In this document: piece by piece, positions 24,284-33,161 of the stretch
How positions within the stretch are numbered: the stretch's first letter is position 1
How the letters are laid out: each line of letters opens with the position of its first letter
Assembly: GCA_005778115.1 (NCBI GenBank)
Contig: SXKJ01000063.1
Coordinates: 1-51,249 of the forward strand
Source of the DNA: Planctomyces sp.
GTDB lineage: Bacteria > Planctomycetota > Planctomycetia > Planctomycetales > Planctomycetaceae
DNA length: 51,249 bases
Direction: 5' to 3'
Notes under the pieces: model-generated
What the model was told of the DNA's origin: nothing
The model's database searches: none
Seen by the model: only the letters and a program-made list of their open reading frames with translations
Made by a program: the position numbers and the translations under genes

Positions 24284-25540
24284 ATGTCGACGTTCGTGAT
24301 GGGGTTGGCGCTGACGCTGTTGATCTGCGGCTGGATTCAAATTGGATTCGTATTCCGTTACCAGCGTAGCTTGCGAGGCCCCCTTCGCCGGGAAGCTCCT
24401 CCGGTGGGTGATGTGACCTGGACTCCGCGAACGGCGGTCGTCTTGTGTGTTCGTGGGTACGACCCCCTGTTGGATGAGTGCCTGCGCAGATTGCTCAATC
24501 AGCACTATCCGGACTACGTGGTGCATGTAGTCGTCGATTCGGAACATGATCCCGCATGGGCTTCGCTGAAGACCTGGCAACAGCAATATGGTCCGGAGCG
24601 ATTGCGCATGTCAGTGCTGCGTGTTCGTCGCAAGACGTGCAGCTTGAAGTGCAGTTCGCTTGTTCAGGCGGTTGATGAACTCGACGCGTCGTTTGAGGTG
24701 GTCGTCTTGATTGATGCGGACGTGACTCCGCTGCAGAACTGGCTCGGCGCACTGGTTGCGCCGCTGGCCGATCCCAGCGTGGGCCTCTCGACAGGCAATC
24801 GTTGGTTCGAGCCGAGCGGCCAGCGGTGGGGAACTAAAGTTCGCACCGTATGGAACGCCGGAGCCGTCATTCAGATGTTTAACTTTGAGATTCCTTGGGG
24901 TGGCTCGCTGGCCATGCGCCGCGCCGACGTGGAGCAACATCGCGTCACGGACAACTGGGCGCGGTCGTTCAACGACGATGTTCTGCTGCGTGAGCTTTTT
25001 CACCAAGCCGGACAGCGACTCCATTGCGTGCCCCAATTACTGATGGTCAATCGCGAGGAAGTCCCGCTCGCCAAGTTGTGGGATTGGGCGTTGCGTCAGT
25101 GCTTACAGGTCTGGCTGTACCATCAACATGCCCGGCAGGTCGGTTGCTTCAACGTGGCTGTGGCGCTGTTGACGGCAGCACATTTGGTGGGACTGCCAGT
25201 CTTGTTGTACCAAGGGCAGACGAACTCGGCCCTGCTGCTGCTGGCAGGATTGGGCGGCTATCTTCTCAACATCGTCGTGCTGTTTCTGTGGATCGAACAC
25301 TTGGCTCAGCGGTTGCTTCGACTGCAACAACAAACCGTGGCTAGCCTGAGTTGGTCGGCGATCTGGACGATGCCGCTGGTGCATTTGGTGTACTGCTACA
25401 GTTCGGTGAGCATCCTGTTCCGAAGGACGCTCAATTGGCGCGGAGTCCGTTACCGCATTCACGCTCCGCTGCGAGTGGAGGTCTTGTCCGATGCCCCGTT
25501 CACGGATCTGAACCAAGAACTCAACGTCTCCATCATCTGA
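24284..25540 (+). CDS. Membrane glycosyltransferase, GT2/GT21-like
   Basis: The protein has 418 residues from the ATG at 24284, preceded by GGAGA at suitable spacing; an upstream start at 24248 lacks one. A membrane helix covers residues about 4-24. The GT-A catalytic part has VVLIDADV (DAD at 144-146, nucleotide-sugar/metal site), WGGSLAMRRAD and FNDDVLLRELF, resembling ceramide-glucosyltransferase-like (GT21) enzymes. RQCLQVW occupies the place of the processive Q/RxxRW motif but lacks the Arg. Two or three C-terminal membrane helices (about 287-345 and 360-385) follow. Probably it glucosylates a membrane lipid or starts a polysaccharide; the substrate is unknown. Confidence 0.85.
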   Translation: MSTFVMGLALTLLICGWIQIGFVFRYQRSLRGPLRREAPPVGDVTWTPRTAVVLCVRGYDPLLDECLRRLLNQHYPDYVVHVVVDSEHDPAWASLKTWQQQYGPERLRMSVLRVRRKTCSLKCSSLVQAVDELDASFEVVVLIDADVTPLQNWLGALVAPLADPSVGLSTGNRWFEPSGQRWGTKVRTVWNAGAVIQMFNFEIPWGGSLAMRRADVEQHRVTDNWARSFNDDVLLRELFHQAGQRLHCVPQLLMVNREEVPLAKLWDWALRQCLQVWLYHQHARQVGCFNVAVALLTAAHLVGLPVLLYQGQTNSALLLLAGLGGYLLNIVVLFLWIEHLAQRLLRLQQQTVASLSWSAIWTMPLVHLVYCYSSVSILFRRTLNWRGVRYRIHAPLRVEVLSDAPFTDLNQELNVSII

Positions 25541-26369
25541 CGGATGCGCGCGGATCGATTGAGAGAGTTCGGTCTCGCTCCAGAAACTCGCGCCACGCGG
25601 GCACTCCCACGAGCGGAGTTTGACAAGCTCCACGCTCGCAAACGAAGACGGTGAGTGAGCCGGACTGAGCGTGCTTGCCAGAGAGCAATGGCGACAGCGA
25701 TCTAGGCAGACTGCTTTCGTCATCGGTCACTGGGCGACGCGCGACGACTTTATTCGGCCAGAAGCGCCGGTGCAGTTCCCGCAACGCAGCTTCGGTTTCG
25801 ATCGTCGTATTGGCAGGGTCGGCTTCCGACAGCACGATCTCGTGACTCGGCCCCAGCATGAAATCGAGTGCCAACAACGATTGTCCGCTGGCCAGCGCGA
25901 ATTTGTCGAGCTGCCCGGACATTGTTTCCAGCGTCGCATACGCCTTGCCCACAAGTTGCGGCTGTCCGGTGAGCGTGCCCAACCGAGCGAGCGCATACGC
26001 CGCCATGCCGTTGCCTGATGGGGTCGCGTTGTCCTGCGTGTCTTTCAACCGCGCGACGAGTTGCTCGTGATCGCGAGACGTGTAAAAGAATCCGCCTCCG
26101 TGCGGGTCTTCAAAACGCGCGAGCATCTGGTCTGCAAGTTCGAGTGCGATCTCCAGCCAACGCGGCTCGAACGTCGCTTGATAAAGATCAATTAGCCCGT
26201 CGATCAGACAGGCGTAGTCATCGAGATACGCATTGAAGCGCGCTCGGCCATTTTTGAAGGCGTGCAGCAATCGTCCGTCGGAGTCACGCATATTGGTGAA
26301 GATGAATTCGGCCGCCGCGCGTGCCGCCTCGGCGTATCGCGGTTCGCCAAGTATCGCCGCCGGTCGCAC
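25533..26369 (-). pseudogene. C-terminal fragment of YyaL/DUF255 thioredoxin-domain protein
   Basis: The remaining 278 residues match the alpha/alpha-barrel half of these roughly 650-700-residue proteins: YLDDYACLIDGLIDLYQAT, GGGFFYTSRDHE, NATPSGNGMAAYALARLG and a C-terminal VFVCERGACQTP. The N-terminal thioredoxin-like domain is missing. Upstream in the same frame a TAG follows directly, so the fragment only starts at a GTG by chance. It converges on the glycosyltransferase with an 8-bp overlap. The loss probably accompanied the insertion of the neighbouring IS elements. Confidence 0.85.
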
Positions 26370-26448
26370 GAGCTAGCTCGAAGAAAAATCGAATCCCAGG
26401 CAAATCGCCACGCGCGGTTGGAATCGTCACCAAGCGGCAGACTGTAGC

Positions 26449-26760
26449 TCAAGAAACCGAACGAGACGGTTCGATGCTCGCCCCGAATTGGGTCCTAGAA
26501 GACGTCACTCTGATAGCGAATACCGTCACTGGCGCGATGTGGAAATCGTCACGATGCTCGACGATTTCGGTGGCGTCCCCGCGGACGCGCGCGGCGTTGA
26601 CGCGGCGGAATGATTGGTGAGCGTCGCTCGTGGAATCCTCGGCGGCGACCGGGAACAGCCTTCGCAATAGCCGTATTGGGCACATTACCGTGTAGGTGGC
26701 GTGGCCTGCCTGCGTTCCGCGAACGGCTGGGATACTGAACTCGACGACTTCATCGTGGTC
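26449..26760 (-). pseudogene. Probable DndB (DNA phosphorothioation) N-terminal fragment
   Basis: The open frame of 104 codons lacks a proper start and follows a TGA at 26761-26763. It reads EVVEFSIPAVRGTQAGHATY, TVMCPIRLLRRLF, then FRRVNAARVRG, EIVEHRDDFHIAPVTVFAI. From memory, DndB proteins have the same layout: P-A-x-R-G, a YY-x-MCP motif, then R-x-LN-x-RVP-x-IARYI and a YxFSxxT block. After VFAI the frame is shifted and unrecognisable. No dndA/C/D/E is nearby. DndB regulates phosphorothioate modification genes. The family call is by eye only. Confidence 0.55.
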
Positions 26761-26808
26761 TCATCCGGTTCGCAGAAATTAGCTGCGCGTTGGGATGTAG
26801 CTTTTAGC

Positions 26809-27820
26809 TCAGACGGACTTGATCAGTTCGGTGTTGAGGCAGCGTTGGCACCAAGTGCTGGAGGCGACGTAGAAAAGATCGTCGTAATCCTCGTAGGACC
26901 GGTTGGACCAGCAGTGGCGGCGAAGGTAATGCCAGAGGTTCTCGATGCCGTTGAGTTCCGGAGAGTACGACGGCAGCGGAATGAGTGTGACGTTGGCCGG
27001 GACTTTCAAGTCGTTGGCTCGGTGAAAGCCGGCTCCGTCCCAGATCATCGCGGCCTGCACGTCGGGGGCCAGTGCGCGGGAGAACTGATCCAAGAACTGG
27101 TTGATGATCGCCGTGTTCAAGCACGGCGCGAGGATGGCCTCGGCTGGGCCCGTTTGCGGGCTGACAGCACCGATCACCCAGAGGTATTCGTATTCGGTCT
27201 GTCGCACCGCTGTCGGTCGCGAACCACGCTTGGCCCACACGCGAGTCAGCGTCCCCTGCTGACCGAACCGGCACTCATTTTGAAAGCAGACGACGACTTG
27301 TTTGCCGGGATGTTCGGCCTGAATCTTCGCGAGATCTTCGGGGACTTTTTTGGAAAGCGGCAATCGCGTCGGGATCAGACTTCCGATGTTTGGAGCGAGA
27401 CGCCAGCCACTCGTAGCCCAGATCGTGCAACAAGTCATACACCGCCGACAACGACATCCGCTTGCTAAATCGGTCTTCCACGAACTTCTGAAAGTCGAGA
27501 CCACGCAGCGAGCAGACATCTCCCTCTTGCGACCCCTTGTCGAGACGCTGCGCGACGGCCTGCTGCTCCTCCAGCGACAAGATCGGCTTGCGGCCTCGCC
27601 CTGCACGATCTCGCAAACCCGCCAGGCCTTCCTCGTTGTAGCGCTGCCCCCAGTCTTGCACCGTGCGTCGGGCCATCCCAATACCCGCCGTGATCTGCGG
27701 TTCCGTCAGTCCAGACCGAGCCTGCCACACCATCCAAATCCGCATGGATACGCGAGCGTCCTTCTCCCGCCGAAACAACTCCTGCAACTCGTCCACGGAA
27801 TGATGTTCCACAACGGTCAT
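26809..27820 (-). mobile_element. IS630-family element with frameshifted, probably inactive transposase
   Basis: The first frame (from ATG 27820) carries the helix-turn-helix part (LTEPQITAGIGMARRTVQDW, RGRKPILSLEEQ). The second frame (to 26809) carries the DDE_3 part (GAVSPQTGPAEAI, MIWDGAGFHRAND, SPELNGIENLWHYLRR). They meet at an A6 run (27346-27351, minus strand); joining needs a +1 or -2 shift, so it may be programmed frameshifting or damage. The first catalytic Asp, normally FQDE, is FQNE here (AAT for GAT), which should abolish catalysis. The element ends and inverted repeats could not be resolved, so the span given is only the coding part. Confidence 0.8.
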
Positions 27821-28000
27821 GCACAGCCTCCTGCCATGTTGACGGTGATCATTTCATGGACTTGAGTCTGCGCAAATTCCGTGGCGCGGGTGGCGCGCGG
27901 TTATTTATTGGGAACCGGATAATCTATGAACTGCTGGCGACTGTGGCTGCTCGGCATGATTGAAAGATTTGCGAGAGGCCTCACGAACACCCAAATGAGC
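27821..28000. other. Gap between the IS630 and IS3 elements
   Basis: This 180-bp spacer holds the unlocated right end of the IS630 element and a short stretch of unique sequence before the IS3 left end at 28001. I see no gene in it. Confidence 0.3.
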
Positions 28001-28066
28001 TGACCTGCTTCAGGTTTTTCGGACAGTCGGAGTGCTTATTCTGGACTCGACCAGAAGGGGCATCCG

Positions 28067-28378
28067 ATGGGAACACGAAGAGTCTTGGAAGGTAAAAAGA
28101 AGCCGCACCGGCCGCGTCGTCGGTACACGGCGGAGTTCAAGTCGGAGGCGGTTCAGATGCTTTTGAACGGTCACACGTGTGCGAGCGTGTGCGAGCGTTT
28201 GGGGTTGTCGAGTCCGACGCTGCTGTATCGCTGGAAGCAGGACGGTGTGCGTCAGGGCGGGGTGATGGCGGTGGGCCTGGAAGCGCGGGTGCGGGAGTTG
28301 GAAGCCGAACTGCGGCGGGGTGAACGTGAGCGCGACATTCTAAAAAAAGCACTGAGCAATTTCGGCTGCGACGGATAA
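28067..28378 (+). CDS. IS3-family OrfA
   Basis: The protein has 103 residues. The HTH part reads RRRYTAEFKSEAVQMLLNGH and LGLSSPTLLYRWKQDG. A C-terminal leucine-zipper-like helix follows (VRELEAELRRGERERDILKK). At 28342-28348 there is a run of seven A; a -1 slip there changes from the OrfA frame into the OrfB frame and makes the OrfAB transposase, the usual IS3 strategy. Confidence 0.85.
   Translation: MGTRRVLEGKKKPHRPRRRYTAEFKSEAVQMLLNGHTCASVCERLGLSSPTLLYRWKQDGVRQGGVMAVGLEARVRELEAELRRGERERDILKKALSNFGCDG
28342..28348 (+). other. A7 slippery site for -1 frameshift (OrfAB)
   Basis: Seven consecutive A follow CT inside ILKKAL of OrfA. After a -1 slip the frame reads KSTEQFRLRRIRDLYAWID and runs into OrfB without a stop. 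I did not establish a stimulatory structure downstream. Confidence 0.6.
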
Positions 28379-28383
28379 GAGAC

Positions 28384-29265
28384 TTGTATGCGTGGATCGA
28401 CCAGATCGTGCTGACGGAATCGTATCGGGCCTCGGCGGTGTGCGATGTGTTGGAGGTGAGTCGGTCGGGCTTCTATGCGTGGCGCAGCCAGGAAGAGTCT
28501 CTGATAGAGAAAGACGACCAGGAAATGGGTCCGCTGGTGGACGAGATCCTTTGGCATCATCGTCGTCGTTACGGGGCGCGTCGCATTTCGATCGAACTGT
28601 CGCGACGTGGACTGGCCTGTGGGGTGGCGCGAGTGGTCAGACTCTTAAAACTACGAGGTATGCAGGCGATTCAGTCGAAATCGTTTCGGCCCCGTTCGAC
28701 GGAGAGTCGACATCGTTTGGGGTACAACACGAACGTGCTGGCGGATCGCGCCGTGCCGATCAGTATCAATGAAGTGTGGGTGGGAGACATCACATACATC
28801 CCCTTGGGAACGCAGACGTGTGAAGGCCGCTTTGGCTATCTCGCGCTGCTGATGGATCTGTATTCGCGGCGAATCGTGGGTTGGTCTTACCAAGACTCGA
28901 TGGGGGAGGTTCTGGTGCTCGCGGCGCTGCGGCGAGCCATTCGCGATCGCCAGCTAGGCGGCGGGTTGATTCATCACACGGATCGTGGCGGCCAGTATGC
29001 GTCACGGGAGTATCGCGACTTGTTGCGTTGATCGGGGATGGTGCAGAGCATGAGCGCGGCGGGAAACTGTTACGACAACGCGTTCATGGAGTCGTACTTT
29101 GGGACGATCAAGACGGAGTTGGACGTGGTGGAGTACCGGAACGGTGCCGAAGCGCTGCGTGAGCTGGCTTCGTATATCGCGTACTATGGCGGAGAGCGGT
29201 TGCACTCCTCGCTCGGATAAGTGAGCCCGATCGAGTTCGAACGCCAACAACCGGTCCAAAAATAA
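28384..29265 (+). pseudogene. IS3-family OrfB with two in-frame stops
   Basis: The DDE integrase core is complete in content: VWVGDITYIPLG (first Asp), IHHTDRGGQYAS (second Asp) and NAFMESYFGTIKTEL (Glu). A TGA at 29029-29031 lies between the second Asp and the Glu. A TAA at 29218-29220 interrupts RLHSSLG-VSPIEFE, where Tyr is usual. The frame is otherwise maintained to a TAA at 29263-29265. The translated part lacks the catalytic Glu, so the element cannot move on its own unless suppressed. Confidence 0.85.
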
Positions 29266-29297
29266 GCACTTGCACTGTCCGCGCAAACTGAAGCATC

Positions 29298-29711
29298 TCA
29301 CCGGACCAGCAACGCAAACGGATGAGTCGCCTGTTGATCAACGACGTCACTCTGGTGAAGAGAGAGGACCTCGTCGCTCAGTTCTGCTTCAAAGGCTGAG
29401 ACACCAGAACACTCCACCTTCCCGCTCCGCTTCACGCCGGCGAAGCTCTCAAAACGGATGCAGCGATTCTTCAGCAGATCGACCCCCTGCTCAACGAACA
29501 CACTACCGGTGAGATCGCCCGAATCCTGAATGACCAAGCGTTGACCTCCGGAAACCAGCAGCCCTTCAAACTTTGCCCTGACAAAAGCGTAGGGACTGTC
29601 GTTGTTCGACTGCGCCAAATGCACCTTCAACTCGCGCGGCGCGGCCAATACAAATCCAGTCGTGAACAAGGACATGATCAGAACGATTGCCGTGATCGCG
29701 AGGCGTGTCAT
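29298..29711 (-). pseudogene. Secreted protein truncated by the IS3 right end
   Basis: The remaining 137 residues begin with a clear signal peptide (LAITAIVLIMSLFTTGFVLA before APREL). A beta-rich segment follows (LKVHLAQSNNDSPYAFVRAK, GLTGSVFVEQG-like strands). The reading frame runs up to the last base of unique sequence, and the TGA stop is formed by 29298-29300, the terminal triplet of the IS3 inverted repeat. The 3' part of the gene was not found across the element. The family is unknown. Confidence 0.7.
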
Positions 29712-29760
29712 CGCAGTGTCTCCGAGTGACCCGGCGAGGCTCCGCCTCAGCCCATGAGCC

Positions 29761-29823
29761 GGAACGCGCTAGCGTCCGGTTCGAAATGTCGTGAGCCCCT
29801 CGAACCGGACGCTAGCGCGCTCC
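29761..29823. repeat. Palindromic repeat, family B
   Basis: The arms 29761-29784 and 29800-29823 match at 23 of 24 positions (GGAACGCGCTAGCGTCCGG then TTCGA) with a 15-nt loop. A small GAGGC-TCC-GCCTC stem lies just before it. The element is in the 157-bp space between the truncated secreted gene and the DUF1080 gene and shows no coding potential. Confidence 0.85.
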
Positions 29824-29868
29824 GCACTGATATGAAACGCCGACTGAGAGACGAGTCGCGATCACCAA

Positions 29869-30498
29869 TTACTCATTCAAGGGCAGAACTTCGATCCTGC
29901 GGATGCTGACTCGGCTACCGGGGTCGTGCTGCTGGAAGGCGAAATGTCCTTCCTTGAAGGTCAACGCGAAGTCCAGGTACTCGTAGAGTTCGTTGCCATC
30001 GACCGTGACCTTGATCCGCGTCATCTTGCGTCCGCGCCAGATGTCGTCACGAACTTCCAACTCGTAAGTGAACCAGTTGTCCGGCTTCACCAATTGCTTG
30101 TAAACGTGACACATCCCATACAGCGAACCGGTGCGAATCGGATCTTTGTGCGTGCTATCGATCTGGGCTTCGTAACCGTCGGTGAATCCGGGCTTTCTCG
30201 TCGTGCGAAAATAGAGGCCAGAGTTGCCGCCGTCATTGATCTTGATCTCGGCCCGATACCGAAAATTCTTGTACGGCCCCTTCGTGCAGACGAGCATCGA
30301 CGCTGGCCCCGATCCCTGGATCACGCCGTCCTTCGCCTCCCAGACACTCTCCTGATTGCCGACTTTCTCCCAGCCGTCGAGGGACTTGCCGTCAAACAGT
30401 TCGATCCACTTCGCATCGTCGGCGTTCACGGTGGAAACGGTGAAGAGGCTCAATGTCAGCAACGCGCCCAGCATTAAACGAACTTGGAAAATGTGCAT
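29869..30498 (-). CDS. DUF1080 (3-keto-disaccharide hydrolase-like) secreted protein
   Basis: The protein has 209 residues from the ATG at 30498, with AGGAG six bases upstream. The signal peptide is LMLGALLTLSLFTVSTVNA. The jelly-roll domain starts with the family signature WIELFDGKSLDGWEKVGN. It continues with NSGLYFRT, GYEAQIDST and a C-terminal GHFAFQQHDPGSRVSIRRIE. DUF1080 members are laminin-G-like folds, some shown to hydrolyse 3-keto-glycosides. Planctomycetes have many. No operon partner is adjacent. Confidence 0.9.
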   Translation of the reverse strand: MHIFQVRLMLGALLTLSLFTVSTVNADDAKWIELFDGKSLDGWEKVGNQESVWEAKDGVIQGSGPASMLVCTKGPYKNFRYRAEIKINDGGNSGLYFRTTRKPGFTDGYEAQIDSTHKDPIRTGSLYGMCHVYKQLVKPDNWFTYELEVRDDIWRGRKMTRIKVTVDGNELYEYLDFALTFKEGHFAFQQHDPGSRVSIRRIEVLPLNE

Positions 30499-30799
30499 CG
30501 ATGGCTCCTGTATTTCAGAGGTAAAGTTTGGTCCGGGAGTTATTATTGACGTCCAATCGTTCGACATTCCAGTTGGCGAGCGTGTTGGTTGAGGAGTTCA
30601 TTCCGTGTGTCATTCTAGCAGCACAGACCCCGGCGACACCGCCCGCCTCTCGAAGGGCGGCACGAGACCGCCAACGTAATGGCGGACCTCGATCTTGTCT
30701 CGCGACAATTTGCGATGGTTGTTGTGCGCGCTACAGCGGCGTCGGACGTATTGAATCGAATGGATTGAATGGCGACTTCGGAATCACGATGCTGCGGCC
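30499..30799. other. Divergent intergenic region, DUF1080 / pyruvyl-transferase-like
   Basis: This 301-bp region must hold the promoters of both flanking genes. Two small stems are visible, CCGCCC with GGGCGG (about 30642-30663) and CCGCCA with TGGCGG (about 30676-30693). No gene was found. Confidence 0.35.
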
Positions 30800-32077
30800 A
30801 TGAACAACAGACGTCAGTTTCTCCAAACGATGTGTGTCGCGTTGGCGGCATCCCGCGCAGCGTTGTCGCGAGGCGACGACAAACGGCGGCCGTCGCGATT
30901 GTTGCTGCGGTCGTCGTGGCAGACGGTCAACATCGGCGATATCGCACACACGCCGGGAGTGCTGGCGATTCTCGAACGGCACTTGACCGACGTCGAAGTG
31001 CGGCTCTGGCCAAGCAAAGTGGATAACGGCGTCGAGGAGATGTTGCTTACGCGGTTCCCGAAACTTCGCATCGTCAAAGGGGCCGAGGCACTCAGGGCCG
31101 CGTTCACGGAGTGTGACTTCCTCCTGCATGGCTCAGGGCCGTCAATCGTTGCTGAGAAGGACGTCGTGCGTTGGAGCAATGAGACCGGCAAGCCCTACGG
31201 CGTTTACGGTATCACGCTGCCGCTGCAAGGCTCGACGGCGACGTCACCCGCGCCAGATAAACTCATCGATCAAACGGTCGCCCTGTTGAGCGGCGCGAAG
31301 TTCGCCTACTTCCGCGATTCGGTCTCGCTCGAACTGGCGAAGAAGCGCGGCTGCACATGCCCGGTGATGGAGTTCGGTCCGGACGGTGCGTTCGGGACGG
31401 ACCTGCGCGACGACGCGAAGTCGACGGCGTTCCTCAAGGCGAATGGCTTGGAAGAAGGACAATTCCTCTGCTGCATCCCGCGTCTGCGGTTCACACCATA
31501 CTGGACGATCCCCAGCAAGAACGCTCCGTTCGATGAGAAGAAGCACGCTCGCAACGAGGCGATGAAAGAACACGATCACGCGCCGCATCGGCAGGCAATC
31601 ATCGAGGTGCTGCGGCAGACAAAACTCAAAGTGCTCATCTGCCCCGAAGATCAGACGCAGATGGCTGTCGGCAAGGAGTTGCTCTACGACCCGCTCCCCG
31701 CCGACGTGAAACCGCGAGCCGTCTGGCGTCCCGACTACTGGCTCACAGGCGAGGCGCTTTCGACCTACATTCGCAGTGCCGGCCTGTTCGGCAACGAGAT
31801 GCACTCGCCGATCATGTGCATCGGCAACGGCATCCCGGCCATCGTCTGCCGCTGGTCCGAGCAAACAACCAAAGGCTTCATGTGGCGCGACATTGGCCTC
31901 GGCGACTGGCTGTTCGACTTCGATAAGGACGAGGACTGCCGCCGCCTTCCCGAAACCGTGCTGGCCCTCGCGAAAGACCTCCCCGCTGGCCGTGCGAAAG
32001 CCGCCAAGGCACGAGTCTTCGTTGAACAACGGCAACGCGAAACCATGCAGGTCGTGAAGCAGTCGCTCAACGGATGA
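30800..32077 (+). CDS. Tat-exported polysaccharide pyruvyl transferase family protein
   Basis: The protein has 425 residues. [20 protein letters not shown] is a twin-arginine signal (RR at 4-5). The fold signature of PF04230 is seen in [18 protein letters not shown] at the N-terminus, LLHGSGPSI in the middle, [17 protein letters not shown], and the C-terminal [23 protein letters not shown]. Classic members attach pyruvate ketals to cell-wall glycans in the cytoplasm, so Tat export is odd and suggests a different reaction. The SASA esterase follows at once (32140), likely in one transcript. Confidence 0.8.
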   Translation: MNNRRQFLQTMCVALAASRAALSRGDDKRRPSRLLLRSSWQTVNIGDIAHTPGVLAILERHLTDVEVRLWPSKVDNGVEEMLLTRFPKLRIVKGAEALRAAFTECDFLLHGSGPSIVAEKDVVRWSNETGKPYGVYGITLPLQGSTATSPAPDKLIDQTVALLSGAKFAYFRDSVSLELAKKRGCTCPVMEFGPDGAFGTDLRDDAKSTAFLKANGLEEGQFLCCIPRLRFTPYWTIPSKNAPFDEKKHARNEAMKEHDHAPHRQAIIEVLRQTKLKVLICPEDQTQMAVGKELLYDPLPADVKPRAVWRPDYWLTGEALSTYIRSAGLFGNEMHSPIMCIGNGIPAIVCRWSEQTTKGFMWRDIGLGDWLFDFDKDEDCRRLPETVLALAKDLPAGRAKAAKARVFVEQRQRETMQVVKQSLNG

Positions 32078-32139
32078 AACGCATTCTGTCGCAACTCTTC
32101 AACAACTTAACCATGACCATCGGTATCCGGAGGCAATTC

Positions 32140-32901
32140 ATGAAACACTCGTTCGCATTCCTCTTTGCCTTGCTGTTGGCTCCGCTGTCCGCGCTGCACG
32201 CCGCCGACAAGCCCGCTCATCTTTTCATTCTTTCGGGGCAGTCGAACATGGCCGGGATGAATCCCAAGCTGGGGTTTGAGCCTGAAGCGGCGGTATTGTT
32301 CCCAAACGCCAACGTGGCCTACATCAAAGTCGCGGCGGGAGGCCAGCCAATCCGCTATTGGGTGACCGAGTGGGACGAGATCGCCAAGAAGCACGACATC
32401 GATCCCGCGAAGGCTCGTGCTGCCGACAAGAACAAAGGGACGATCTATTACCAGCCAATCCTCGATCAGTTCGCCGAGTTGCTGAAGAAGCATCCGAATC
32501 CGGCCTCGGTGACGTTGTGCTGGATGCAGGGTGAGCGGGACGCCAAGACGAATCTGGATGCCGCCTACAGCGACGCCTTGAAGCAACTGATCGCCAACCT
32601 GCGCCGCGATCTAAAGCAGCCGAACATGAATTTCGTCGTCGGCCGGTTGAGTGACTTCGGTAAACCCGACGATGTTCCTTGGCAGACCGTGCGAAAGTTT
32701 CAGGTCGAGATCGCGAACAGCGACCCGCGTGGTGCGTGGGTGGACTGCGATGACCTCAACAACAAAGAGAAGAACGGCGTCGCCAACAACGACCTGCACT
32801 ACACGCAGCCTGGTTATGAACTGCTTGGTCGTCGCTACGTTCGCCAAGCCAAGGCGCTCATTGATGGCAAGACACCCTCGGACAACGGACGACCGGAGTA
32901 A
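32140..32901 (+). CDS. Sialate O-acetylesterase (SASA/CE6-like) secreted esterase
   Basis: The protein has 253 residues from the ATG at 32140, which has GGAGG eight bases upstream; an earlier start (32074) lacks one. The signal peptide is FAFLFALLLAPLSALHA. The SGNH-like serine is in ILSGQSNMAG (S35). CWMQGERDA and the C-terminal Asp-x-x-His, NNDLHYTQPGY, complete the family pattern. It should remove acetyl groups from sugars outside the cytoplasm. Confidence 0.9.
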   Translation: MKHSFAFLFALLLAPLSALHAADKPAHLFILSGQSNMAGMNPKLGFEPEAAVLFPNANVAYIKVAAGGQPIRYWVTEWDEIAKKHDIDPAKARAADKNKGTIYYQPILDQFAELLKKHPNPASVTLCWMQGERDAKTNLDAAYSDALKQLIANLRRDLKQPNMNFVVGRLSDFGKPDDVPWQTVRKFQVEIANSDPRGAWVDCDDLNNKEKNGVANNDLHYTQPGYELLGRRYVRQAKALIDGKTPSDNGRPE

Positions 32902-33161
32902 TCGACACCATGCGGCACCTCGCTCCGACGATGGAGAATCACGCCTGATAGCGATCCCGATTGGCACTGGGACCGCTTCGACAATCCACCATCGCATCTG
33001 TCCGGCGTGAGAATGATCGCGGCCACAACCAGATTCTGCAGGAGGTTTTGAGGGCAATAAGCGAATCGGCCAGCTTTAAAGACCGGCTCTCTTGCTTTTG
33101 GGCCATGGAATCTCGCGCCTGACAACTTCTATTGGACGGCGCAATCAAATGTGTTTCGGTC

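Larger units (their letters stand above)
28001..29300 (+). mobile_element. IS3-family insertion sequence, 1,300 bp, inactivated
   Basis: The left end 28001-28040 and right end 29261-29300 are imperfect inverted repeats of 40 bp. Both begin TGA and share TGCTTCAG, GGACAGT and AGTGCTTATT. Inside are orfA, an A7 slip site and orfB, as expected for the family. No target duplication is visible (left flank ends GAGC, right flank starts CCGG). orfB has two in-frame stops. Insertion cut the secreted-protein gene to the right. Confidence 0.85.

Noticed and set aside
26764-27865. Terminal inverted repeats and TA target of the IS630 element
   Set aside because: I compared both flanks by eye and found only TGCGC in common, which is too short. 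The ends are left undefined.
28001-29300. Target-site duplication for the IS3 element
   Set aside because: The bases next to the two ends (GAGC and CCGG) do not match at any length from 3 to 5.
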